Below are positions 34,501 through 45,522 of a stretch of DNA of 64,000 nt, piece after piece. The notes under the pieces were generated by a model. The model saw only the letters and a program-made list of their open reading frames with translations. It made no database searches and was not told where the DNA came from. Origin of the DNA: Apostichopus japonicus (Eukaryota; Echinodermata; Holothuroidea; Aspidochirotida; Stichopodidae). The position numbers and the translations under genes are program-made. The stretch spans positions 19,206,501 to 19,270,500 of the forward strand of contig NC_092580.1 of NCBI RefSeq assembly GCF_037975245.1, written 5' to 3'. Each line of letters starts with the position of its first letter. The stretch's first letter is position 1.

Positions 34501-36462
34501 GCTTGCCTTGTACTACAAAGATGTTGTGTCGGATATTAAGTATTGAGGTCAAAACGTGTTCATGCGCATGTGTCCATTTAATGTTTAGGTAAAACAAAGA
34601 AAGATGTTTTTGCTTGAATTTTCTTTCGCTCGATCTCTGCAAATGAGCCAAATGGAAAAAGACCCTGTTAGTCCGGCACGATACAGGTATATAGTGATCC
34701 CTAAATTCTCGACGAGTAATATGCTTTACAGCAGAAAATTAAACTGTCCACTTCCGATAAAAGCATTCTGTTAAATTGTCTGATAAACTTGTAGATACGA
34801 TATCACCTGCTGAAAAGTTTTTTTTACGAGAAGTTTCTAGTAAATTAACTGAAGAATTGGTAACTTGGTCTCGGCAAAAAATCAATCCATTACTAAGTAA
34901 AGTTATTCTCTAGTTTCTATAGAAGCTGCTGAAGTACCGGTACCCAAGTATGATAACGAAGATCGTCATAATGCGTCTCAGGAATGCATTCCTCTTGGAG
35001 CCAAATACACACGATGGGGAAGGTCCTCCTGTAGAGAGGATGCTGAACTTATTTATGAAGGTAAAACAAGTTGAAAAACAGGCACACAAGTTGCTGACAT
35101 GTTGCATTTGCATTTAATTAAATAAATGTATATCATTAATTAACGAAAAAAATAGCTAAATAGGTCCTAGGTATTTTGTCAAACGTATTTTACAGACTAG
35201 TAAGTTGAATTTAACATCTTTATATAAAGATTATTGTATTAGTCCTTATTAGTATTAGTGTATTAGTGTGTGTGTGTGTGTGCGTGTGCGTGTATGTGTG
35301 TATGTATGTAGGTACGTACGTACGTACGTACGCATTATTTAATGGACTGTCGTTTGAATTGATACAGGGGTCATGGTAGGAGCTCACTACACCCATGATG
35401 GCGGGGCTTCCAATTATCTATGCCTATCCAAAGATCCTATTTTTGACGAGCCGGTGGCAGGCTTTCAGCACAAAGCATATCTCTATGGTACGGAATACGA
35501 GACCAGTGCTTCACAATCACTGCCTCACTTACAGAATTCAGAAGCACCTTGTGCTGTGTGTCTTGCACCTTCCAGGACCATCACTCTCATGGTTCCAGGG
35601 CGCACCGAGTGCCCCACCGGGGAAAGAGGTGAGTACTGGTATCTCGGATAAACTGTGCATATCTTGGCAATCATTCATAATCTCTTCCGGCCGTGATCGA
35701 TACGGTTTATAGCCTCGTCATGCCGATATTATATATTAAGCCATTTCACAAATATTTAACTTTCTACCTCTCTTTCATAAACACAAGTACTTCCTCAACG
35801 TTGCTAAAAGAGGTAAATCTGTTTACAGGTCACGCATTTCAAGGGTTTTGCTAGCCTGAAGAAAACACGGCTGCGCTCCTGATCCCAAACTTCTATTGCA
35901 TTTCGATTGTGGAACTCCGAGTTTTGTAACAAAATATTTGATTTTGTTAAATACAGCATCTGGCAACAACGGACGCATGTTTTCATCACGGCAGTATGTC
36001 TATTGTTCACGTTTAAGCAATAACATGCGGTATGCCAACAGTTATGCACACAATGATGAAGTAGGTACCTTTACCACGATATGTGTAAAATTACTATAAA
36101 TACAACTACAAATAATCCAACTTCCTGCGCGTTTCTGAATAAGTTATCAAATGAAGAAAAATTTATACTAAGATTTATACGTCAGTGATGATCGTAAATA
36201 TATAATTACTTTCATTTTCATTTTTCTTTCTATAGACTGGAATCTGGAATACAAGGGAATACTTATGTCACAGCACCACTCGCAAACTCGCACTGAGTAC
36301 ATCTGTGTCGATGCTGAAGCTGAAGTGATACCCGAGACTTCCGGGAACCATAATGGAGCTTTACTATACATTGTTGAGGCAACCTGCGCTACAGGAGGAG
36401 GGATACCGTGTGAAACTTACACTGCAGGATATGAAGTGACATGCGCTGTCTGTTCTTTGTAG
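31598..36462 (+). CDS. CL-D: secreted short-chain collagen C4-like protein with altered cleavage site
   Basis: Six coding exons: 31598-31690, 33190-33241, 34156-34320, 34923-35060, 35368-35628 and 36236-36462, same phases, 311 residues. The signal peptide is as in CL-C. Exon 2 reads PREPRSS, so the RERR of CL-B and CL-C has become REPR, which fits only the minimal R-x-x-R pattern. Exon 3 has CLVC and triplets PQG, PIG, EQG, DRG, MPG, RDG. Exon 4 carries a six-base in-frame duplication (GTACCGGTACC, giving EVPVPKY) and ends WGRSSCREDAELIYE. Exon 5 reads MVGAHYTHDGGAS where the neighbours have MAGAHYNHAGGAS. Exon 6 has GNHNGALLY for GDHNGALLY and ends CAVCSL. All splice sites are canonical, so it should be expressed, but it is drifting at otherwise conserved positions. 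Confidence 0.9.
31836..31946 (+). repeat. tRNA-type SINE relic in CL-D intron 1
   Basis: Counterpart of the blocks in CL-B and CL-C: GGGTTTGATCCATGG, TGTGCCTTGAGCAAAGTCAT, TAGCTCAGTTGTTGGG. It was inherited through the unit duplication. Confidence 0.45.
32860..33040 (+). repeat. polypyrimidine tract, CL-D intron 1
   Basis: About 180 bases of almost pure C/T on the + strand, longer than in CL-B. It produces spurious frames on both strands. Just upstream, near 32540, CL-D lacks about 450 bases that CL-C has at about 23975-24400. Confidence 0.85.
35262..35333. repeat. (GT)n and (GTAC)n microsatellite, CL-D intron 4
   Basis: GTGTGTGTGTGTGTGC is followed by TATG and GTAC tandem units, ending about 35 bases before the exon 5 acceptor. 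Shorter versions lie at the same place in CL-B (about 16015-16065) and CL-C (about 26795-26830). Confidence 0.85.
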
Positions 36463-39067
36463 TTGAACAAGATGAATTTTAAACTTGAATTTGTATTTTA
36501 CTTTGTTTGTCGCAAATCATCAAACAGGGTTGTTTTCCAGAAATTAGCTTACACAGGGGGGGGGGGGGGGGCAAAATAACCTTACACATGTGGCTTAAAT
36601 GTGTCCTGGGGAGGATATACCAAAAGAGGGTGTCTTCTACCAAATACCGTGCTTCAGAACGTTCAAAAATATATCAAGATAATAACTTCTTTTTTTCGCG
36701 GCAAAGTCCACCCCTCCTTAACCCCCCCCCCCCCCCCACTCCCTCTTTGGCACCTCATTTGCATCTATACCCACGGACGTGGTGAGCATTATGGCAAGTG
36801 AGCTCCACGGCATTGCTATAGTTAGTAACAGTATAATGTTAACTCATATACAGTCATCGGCAGGAAGAATTAATAAAACATTTAAAATCGAGTTTCAATG
36901 TCCAGTTTCCCTCTGCATATTTTGGTTGCATTTATAACGCACTGAATAATGTATAGTACTTATTCTGATTCGATTACGCCAGGGAGCTGCTTTCTAAATG
37001 GTCATAATTTATTTAGTTTTACTAGTTAACAACCGAATCCTGGTTAAGACAGTTTATCCACTAATCTCAGCCTCGTTTACAAAGTCAGCATCACAACCTG
37101 CTATGGATAAATGCGTGATAAAACGAAATAAAAGTTAGCTGAAAGCCTGCAGTGTTCGGTTTTAGAATCGTTATTGTATTTTGGATTCACTTTACTTTAT
37201 ATTTAAGTTCCTCGAGCTACTATACGTTCATGTATGAATAACTTTGTATTCCAAACTCAACTGGGTGTCATCTGGATTTCTCAATATAATATGTTACTAG
37301 ATATTAACGGACGTAAAAGACGGTAACTAGATGAGGGATCACCCACCACCACTCCTTACCCTCACCCGGCCGCCCCACCTCTGTTCGACAAGATTCGAGC
37401 AAAATGGCATGGATGCCTCTTGAGTAGATGTTGAGCGTGTTGGACGGCTTAATCATTTTCTGGCAGCCCCCTTCCACCTCCCCACGGTCCCCCATATATG
37501 CCCCTTTATTGAAGTAAATTTACATTTCAACCACTGACCCCACCCATTGACCCCTGCAGTAATACGACTACGTACCCTGACTAATATACTGCGGCCGTCC
37601 ATTACCAGGTGCTTTATATGAAGCAAACAGCTGCAAACAGCATTACCGATATTAAAGGTCTACGGACAACTAGCCAATTTGCCTCATATTCAGTTTGTAT
37701 TTGTTGTGTGTGATAATCTCAATCAAAATCTGTTGATTTTTTTTTCGAAAAGCTCATTTCGTTTATACACATTTAGAGTTTTGATAAATCTGGGAATCTC
37801 ATTAAATATGTGCTAACTATGACGTAGAATGTTGCACTCATAAAATGTTACTATAAGCCCTTAATAAGTTAACCCCTAAGTACAAGCCCACATATATCAT
37901 TTGAATAATGTGATGTTCCTCTTTTCAAAGAAGAAAATAAAATATTACATACACCAAATCGCCTTAGGTCACAAACATGTGTTCAGTATCCTTGAAACGA
38001 AGTTGTAAAACAAAGGAATAACATGAACAGAAACTCAGGCCGTCACTCCATTTGCATCATCAATGTGCATAATGAGTTTATTGAATAGAATATTGTTTTA
38101 CAACAAAAATGTGTTACGAGTAATGTATAACAAACACTACTCTTTTCCATAAAAAAAACCGTTGCTTGACCAAACAGTTGGTCGCTACTAAACTTTGGCA
38201 GAGAATATGCAATTGATGCTCTAAGTAAGAAATGCTCATGCCATGGGTGATTTAGTCTATATCGTCGTTACAGTTCGACGCGCCACGCTATCGATGGTAT
38301 ACTCGCTTACGGTGATGCACGTTATGATTGTTTACTTGGCGTTCCATGAAACACGAGCAATCAACTTGGATCAATTGAGTTTCATAATGTTGCGTTGTAT
38401 AGTATGACACATGTAATGTTGGATTCTACATATTACCTTTTACCTGCATTCCATGATACAATCAAACAAAGGACGAATATTTTGAAATGGTTTACATATT
38501 CCTATGTTGATAAATTTCATGCTACTCAGTACTCTTAAATCCCATATTATATCAAACTAGTTCGGCTTGACTTGACTTAGTTTCCAAAACATAATGTAGC
38601 AAAATATGGAACATTGGAAGTGGTGAAGTGTCTGGGCTCAATACCGTAATAAGCATCGCATCAAAATTGTTTAACATCTTAATCCTTAAAATTCATTTGG
38701 TGGGGAAATATTGGCGTTTGCCTTGATATAATAAATTGATTAAGAAATATATAAAAAGCGATTAGCACCAGCTGTTTCAAAACGTATATATGAAGTAAAT
38801 GCACCTTCAGCTTTCGTGTACAATGCGCAAGTTAACATAAACACGGCCTTGAAGTATCGTGGTATTAATTATCATTTATAATTGTATCCAGCTATTGGAA
38901 AACACTGATTACAATCTAAAGTCCTTTCAAACAAGCTACACACTGTCAATGAAATTACCATTAATCAGAAAACTTTATTTCTTCGGAAAGTTTTAATAGC
39001 AGTACAGAAGTCACCTGTTTATGAAGTAATTTAACTAATATGGAATATACGATACCGTAGTGTGCCA
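36463..39067. other. intergenic CL-D to FReD1
   Basis: To about 38110 this is the 3' flank of the duplicated CL unit, including the poly(A) candidate at 37127. From about 38560 it becomes the upstream region of the fibrinogen-domain unit: a block of about 250 bases at 38570-38820 has two tandem copies before FReD2. No gene was recognised. Confidence 0.65.
37127..37132 (+). terminator. candidate poly(A) signal of CL-D
   Basis: AATAAA in CGAAATAAAAGTTAG, at the position conserved with CL-B and CL-C. Confidence 0.4.
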
Positions 39068-39098
39068 TATAAATCAAAACATTTTCCAGAGGTTTTCA
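39068..39098 (+). promoter_or_regulatory. TATA box and initiator of FReD1
   Basis: TATAAAT at 39068-39074 is followed at exactly 30 bases by the A (39098) of TTCATTC, a good initiator match. The arrangement is preserved before FReD2 (45417 and 45447). The predicted leader is about 76 bases. Confidence 0.6.
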
Positions 39099-39173
39099 TT
39101 CGATACAGACGTAACACTGTCGTGATAGCAGTACTCCTTCTACAAATCAAAGAAACAGCTCTTCAGATTTAAC

Positions 39174-42100
39174 ATGCATCATCTTTGGGCGGTTTTCATG
39201 TGTTTCGGCAGTTTTCTTCCAATGGTAAGTGGTCGTCATACTTCCTGCTTAAAAGCAAAAAGCTTATGAACATAGGGTATATCAGTAATGCTTGATTTTC
39301 GTCATTCTCAGCTAATCTTCAATAAGTTAATATCACGTATTTCTATCATACTTACCGCCTTAAGAACATTGAGTGACTCACAGACTGGGATTGGCAATAT
39401 TAGTGTAAAATACCAGAGAGAAGTTTTCCGAAGTTAAATTTCAAATACTTTCAAACCCGTTTTATTATACAAAGGGTCAGCACCACTGATAAGCTTTTGT
39501 TTGTGACGGGGAAATGGATAACGACAATTGCTCTTTTTTTTTCTTTTCTTTTTTTTACCCTGAAGAAAGTTGAGAGCACTTGTTACGGGGCTGCAGAATA
39601 ACACCTGCTTACTTTTTAGAAGAAGAAAGTTTGATCCTAAGAAAGAAATTCTCTTTTAAACAAGATATATTTGGTTGGTTTTTGTGTGTGTGCGTGGGGA
39701 GGGGGGTGGGGGTGTTTGTGTTCTAGTGTCGCCATCAGAGCAGCTGTTATAAACACATATATCAGATTTGTTTTTAATCCTATACTTGAAGAGTTCTTTT
39801 ATAAATTTAACTTTGCAGTTACAATTTAAGAAGACAATTATTTAAGAATCTCTGGAAGTTTTTGGCTCAGTAATAGGTTTTCTATCATGTATGTACTAGT
39901 TTATTTGCCCCATTTCGAGCCATTCCTCTGAATAAGTTAACTTTCCCCTTCGCAAAGTGTGCAGTGAAACAACACAAGTTTTAATCAATGTGTAAATTTG
40001 AAATAACAAATATCATTGACATCTTATTTCAACACATACAGGTTTACTATAGATTGTCATCTCAATTGTGTAATTATGAAGAGTGCTCCAACTAGATTTG
40101 ATACTATAAACGCAGAGTGAATCGGTGACGTCACGACCATGATCGCACCGTTTAAGTTTCTTTAGATGAGTCGAGGGAACTGGGTTAGGTTATTCAAATG
40201 TAATTTTCTCTTTGAGCCTCTAATTAAGTTTGGTAAATGCTTTGGCGTAGTGTTTTTTTACATTTCGGGTTATGCTTCGATAAATTATGAAACACCTCTG
40301 CAACTACTTCTTGTTACATAGAAGAGCCGTATGCGTAACCTAGAAAGCAATAAATGCCCTGAGTATATCACTCGCAGTGGAGACAACATAGTTTCATTAC
40401 CCCTGTCAATATGTCGTTGGTATAGAAACACAATTGTACAAGATATTACGTCACGCCACATAGCCAAAATAGAACGGCGCAATACTATACAAAGCATTCT
40501 GTCAGTACAGTATATGCACGATAGTTGTAATTATGTATAGAAACGATGGAAGCAGTGAAAAGACGCAACAAAATATTCGTGTTTTCTCTTTAATTTGAGT
40601 AATTGTCATATGACCCTTTCAATGTAATATATCAGATTTAAAGGTTCTGTTTTGTCACTTTAGTGAAAAACGTTGTATTGTCCTCTTATACACCTTCATT
40701 GTTTCACTTATTACAGATGTGCGGGCTTTCAAATGTTTTACCTAATAAACTTGGAGATACCTGTGAGTACAACTTACGTAACAGCATGGATCATAATGGA
40801 TTATTTCTTAATTCTCAAAATAATAATAATAACAAAAATAACCATATTAAAAACACAATAATATTAAATGTATCCCCCCCCCCCTTCCTCCCTTAAATAT
40901 CGCATCACAATTCGAAGGGACGGTAATTCTTAACATAACCTTGCGTTAGACTTAGTTGATATTTAATATAGGCACCAAATTGCCCCATTTAACATTTACA
41001 CTTTTCAATTTTTCTGGATAGGACGCCAACTTATACATGCTGGACAAGGGAGCTTCCAATCAAACCTATTTATATAAAAACAAATGCAGAAACGTCAACA
41101 CTTTGCATTAAATAAACTATTTATCAATCACCTTCGAATACATATTTTAAAATTTATATATGAAAATTCATATCTTTCAGCAAACAATCAGCCAGGTTGG
41201 ACATTTTACTAATGCTATTACTACTCTGTGTTGTCCATGCATATCACGAGATATTCCTACCGTCAGTGCAAGTTCTTTGAAGCCTGACATAAGAAGTACA
41301 GATTATTAGATACTAAAAATGTCCCAACTTAAACGATTTAAACAGTGGCTACAGGACAACACCTGATCATCTGTAACTCTTCAACAACATATACAAGAAA
41401 AGGAAAGAAATCCAGAGAATATGTGTAAAGTATTTGAAAAAGTTCTTTGGAGGTATGGGGAAATTGACCATTAATATTCCATATTTTTAGGCAGTTTATA
41501 AGCTTTAGTGAAGAGTTTGCAAGAACAAAAATTACTTTTAAAACCGATCTAGTATAGCTGTTTCCCTTCTTACAGGTGTATATGAAATCCCACGGGACTG
41601 TTCTGACATCAAGCACTGCATCGATACTACTCGCAATCAATCCCCAACAAGTGGTGCCTACACCATCCAACCATCTACATACAGTCAACCGTTCTACGTA
41701 TACTGTGACATGGACACAGATGGTGGTGGATGGACGGTAAGATCAATATGGTACAATATTAAAACCAGATTCTTCATCAACTTCACTTTACGGTTACTAA
41801 AACGATTCAATTCATGTTTCCAGATGAGCATATTATAATAGTAACATTGTACGGAAACAACGGACAATCCAGTAGAATTTGCATCCCGAGGTTCTCAAAA
41901 TGCACAAGTTGCAAACACTTGATTGAGAGAGTAAGTATTTGCTAATGAAGTAACGTGCGGATAGTGACGGGCAAAATTTATATTTAAAAAAAAAACCAAG
42001 AGACAAGTAGACTTAGGAGCAAACAGACAGAATGTCAGTCTGACCTTCAAGACACAAAGTTAAAATATGCTCAATGCTAGATGATAGCGGTATGACGACA

Positions 42101-43045
42101 ATCAAATATCGAAGCTAAAGATCTTCTTTTTTGCATTAATTTCTTTTGCATTTCCCATCTTCTTCTTCTTTTTGACAGGTTTTCCAGAAGCGCCTCGATG
42201 GATCTGTGGGGTTTTACAACGGATGGTCGAGCTACAAGTACGGATTTGGTAACATCAACTCAGAATACTGGCTGGGAAACGAAAAGCTTTTCTATCTCAC
42301 CGCACAGAGTAACTACGAATTAAGAGTTGACTTGTCCGACTTCGAAGGCGCGAAACGGTACGCACGCTACGATTCTTTCCGCTTAGGCGATGAAGCCACC
42401 CACTATGAACTGCTGCTTGGAGCGTACAGTGGAAATGCAGGTAAATAGTAACAAACAGGTATATGTAACTGTAGCGTTTTTATATTTATTCTCTATAGTG
42501 TCAAGTTTAAAGCACAAAAATACATGTCAGAGACAGAAAGGAATTTAATTTCTCCAAAATGTATTCTTAAGCCCTGCAGGTGGGATGGGCCATTTAATGC
42601 CAGGGTCGGGCGCCGGGTCAACTATGCTATATACCGGGTCCCCGTCTTCAACTGTTCATATATCCCGTGAACTATTTCATGATAGTTTTGAGCTAAACAA
42701 AAACAACTATAACATAGACTTTTCAAGCCTCGTATTGAGAAATCGCGAAATTTCTCACATAACAATTCTACTGTTGCAGGAGATTCCTTGGGATCTCTTC
42801 GAGGAATGTCTTTTACCACGAAAGATGCAGACCGTGATTTGCACGATAAGTTAAATTGTGCGAGTCATCACAAAGGAGCTTGGTGGTACACGGCATGTTA
42901 TCAACAAGGGTCAAACTTGAATGGGCTCTACCATGGCGGCCCGTATACCTCTTACCAGGACGGAGTGGTTTGGCTATCCTGGCATGGAAGTTCTTATTCC
43001 TTAAAAACCACAGAGATGAAAGTACGACGCCTTAATTCTCTTTAA
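39174..43045 (+). CDS. FReD1: secreted fibrinogen-like domain protein (ficolin/FReP type)
   Basis: Five coding exons: 39174-39224, 40717-40762, 41576-41736, 42179-42440 and 42780-43045, phases 0,1,0,1, 261 residues. Exon 1 encodes the hydrophobic start MHHLWAVFMCFGSFLPM, a short signal peptide. Exon 2 is a 15-residue linker. From C41 (DCSDIKHC) to the end is a complete fibrinogen-related domain: [54 protein letters not shown] and YELLLGAYSGNAGD. Next come the calcium-site region TKDADRD, the cysteine pair in NCASHHKGAWWYTAC, and NLNGLYHGG. The family binds acetylated or sugar ligands outside the cell; here there is no collagen or coiled-coil stem, so multimerisation would need another route. 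TATA box, initiator and poly(A) signal are all visible. The ligand is unknown. Confidence 0.93.
40126..40133 (+). promoter_or_regulatory. CRE-like palindrome in FReD1 intron 1
   Basis: TGACGTCA in CGGTGACGTCACGACC is kept in FReD2 (46468-46475) and altered to TGACGTAA in the third, decayed copy near 55892. It is a perfect CREB/ATF consensus, but function is only inferred. Confidence 0.3.
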
Positions 43046-44186
43046 ATCAGATATGTAGGTACCGTCTGAGAAATTGAATTATTCATTTACTTAAAGTTCA
43101 ACTTAGTGCAGTGGCTTTTAATTGCCTCTTCTGAGCAATTTAAAAATAAAAAAGATATTGAAATCAATCACGTCAACTTAGCTTCTTTTGTCCTCTCTTG
43201 AACTGTTTTATCCTCTTGCTTTTTTATTATATTTTTTCATTCACAAGCTAACATTTTGAAATTGAGGAAACTACAATATGATGGTTTGTCTGTAACAATC
43301 CTAACAATGCTGATGCAAGTATCATCACGATGACTAATCACCCTGAAGAAATTAAATCATTAAAATTTGTAACAAATCCACATGCAAACGGAAATAGGAA
43401 ATTGAAAGCAAAATGCTCCCTGGATCTACACCGTTTGCTTAACCTGCTCCAATAGTTGCAAGTCCGCATGTGTATTCTTTGCGCACAACCTTCAAACTAT
43501 TAATCCAGAATGCAGCCAACATGTCATCTTTCGAGAAGACCAAAACTGATCAAAAAGGTCAAATAGTTACTATTCATACTTTTATTCCTCAGACTCTCGA
43601 AGTACTTAAGTCTATTAAGTGTGCTCAAAATATTAAAATATATATACCATCCATTCCTTCATGCAAGCAGGCCCTCATAGCCTAGAATTATAGTGGGAGA
43701 AGACCAACAAAATTAAAAATGTACGCAAATTTAAGGAGAGGCACAACAGTCGTCCTATAACTTGTGAAACACAAAATGGTGACAAAAAGGGGCCGGGGGG
43801 GGGGGGGTGATTTGAAAGATTTAAGCATAATTGATTTTGACCGAAGTATTATACCAAATAAATGACATTATGGCTATTTTTCTTTCGATTGGAGGCGACT
43901 GTTTCGTCTTCTTTTTCTCCTTTACTCTTTGTGGTTGCTTTACAAGTAAGAAAAGGAAGAGACTGCACAAAGTGACACCTCAACTTCTTTACGTTCAATA
44001 TGTTTCATAAGATTGATACATTTCAAGTTATAGCTTAAACTTCTGATATCACTTTCGTTGATACTTCCTGAAATGTCTATTTACATGGTATAACTTTACT
44101 TGGTCGTAACTTTATGATAAGTCCATAAGGGTTTGTGTTCCCAGGTGTCCATGTAGGCATAATCTGAGCAGGGCAGTGTTTCAAAG
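43046..44186. other. 3' flank of FReD1
   Basis: Matches the flank after FReD2 (51406 to about 52340) and so belongs to the duplicated unit. A 71-codon open frame at 43470-43685 has a counterpart at 51825-52043; no splice, start or family evidence supports it as a gene. Confidence 0.6.
43145..43150 (+). terminator. poly(A) signal of FReD1
   Basis: AATAAA in TTTAAAAATAAAAAAG, 100 bases after the stop. The equivalent after FReD2 is at 51505. Confidence 0.65.
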
Positions 44187-44545
44187 TGTATATTGCTGCC
44201 CTCTTAAAAGATGCAAAGACCTCCTTCGGGTGACAAATTAAGGAGGTTTTCTAGAATGGGACGTCGGGAGGTATTCAGTTAATGGGACACCGTCTATAGC
44301 ATGACACATTTCCGCAACCAAAATATACTTGCTTCTGGACTTTTCTAGCTGGCTTTTCACCCACAAATACCTGAATCTAGGGAGGGTGTGGAAAAGAATC
44401 GGTTTGGATATTGCCATTTGTTTATTATCTACTTTAAGAGGGGGGGGGGGGGGGCATTGCCGTTTGTTTGTTTTCTTACCAAATATGATTAGGCGTCGGC
44501 AATTTTATCATACAAAAAATATGTGACTGTAATAAAGGCATTATA
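44187..44545 (-). pseudogene. sulfotransferase-like gene fragment (exon 2 start plus intron)
   Basis: On the - strand 44370-44187 matches the first ~61 codons of exon 2 of the gene at 58900-60691 (YLWVKSQLEKSRSKY, EMCHAIDG, TEYLP). Upstream bases 44371-44545 match that gene's intron, including the acceptor. A one-base deletion after TACCTCCC shifts the frame and a CGT to TGT change hits the RHPKK motif. Because intron sequence is included, this is a DNA-level duplicate, not a retrocopy. It ends abruptly at about 44187. Confidence 0.88.
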
Positions 44546-44591
44546 TAAAAGGCATTACAAATCCCATATCAAAGAAGTTCATCGGCTAGAC

Positions 44592-45086
44592 TTGACTCAA
44601 TTTTCAAAATAATGTAGCAAAATATAGAATATTTGATTTGACGAAGTGCCTGGGCTCATTACCGTGATAAGCATCATATCAAAATTCTTCAATATCTTTA
44701 TCCTTAAAATGTACTTAGTGGGGAAAATATTGGCGTTTGCCTTGATATAATTAATTGATTAAGCAAAAATATAAAAAGAGATTTGCACCAGCTGTTTCAG
44801 AACGTATATATGAAGTTACCGCACTTTCAGCTTTGTCTTGACTCAATTTTCAAAACATAATGTAGCAAAATATTGAAAATTTGATTTGTGTGAAGTGCCT
44901 GGGCTCATTACCGTGGTAAGCACTACATCAAAATTCTTTAATATCTTTATCCTTAACAATTTACTTAGTGGGGAAAATATTGGCGTTTGCCTTGATATAA
45001 TTAATTGATTAAGAAAAAATATATGAAAAGAGATTTGCACCAGCTGTTTCAAAACGTATATATGAAGTAAGTGCACTTTCAGCTTT
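44592..45086. repeat. two tandem 246-base units upstream of FReD2
   Basis: Units 44592-44837 and 44838-45086 share TTGACTCAATTTTCAAAA, GTGCCTGGGCTCATTACCGT, TATTGGCGTTTGCCTTGATA and CACCAGCTGTTTC. A single copy lies at 38570-38820 upstream of FReD1. The unit carries an E-box (CAGCTG); the first FReD2 unit also carries a GATA-type TGATAAG that the others lack. Confidence 0.88.
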
Positions 45087-45416
45087 CAAATTGGTTAATA
45101 TCTGAATAGACCTGGTAACTTTTATGACGAGCCTGAACCAGCTGTTTCAATAAGTATACAATCTGCAAGTTAACATAAAAACGGCCTCATTCATTTCTTG
45201 AAGTATCGTGGTATTTATTATCATTTATAATTGTATCCAGCTATTGGAAAATACTGATTATAATCTACAGTCCTTTTAAACAAGCTACACACTGTCAATG
45301 AAATTACCATTAATCAGAAAACTTGATTTCATCGGAAAGTTTGAATAGCAGTACAGAAGTCACCTGTTTATGACGTAATAACTAATATGGAATATACGAT
45401 ACCGTATAGTGTACCA

Positions 45417-45447
45417 TATAAATCAAAACATTTTCAAGAGGTTTTCA
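45417..45447 (+). promoter_or_regulatory. TATA box and initiator of FReD2
   Basis: TATAAAT at 45417-45423, with the initiator TTCATTC whose A at 45447 is 30 bases downstream, as in FReD1. Confidence 0.6.
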
Positions 45448-45522
45448 TTCGATACAGACGTAGCACTGTCGTGATAGCATTACTACTTCTACAAATCAAA
45501 GAACCAGCTCTTCAGATTTAAC

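Noticed and set aside
41338-41688. 116-residue - strand frame (and its counterpart at 47290-47568)
   Set aside because: It is antisense to FReD exon 3 and its duplicate; there is no independent support.
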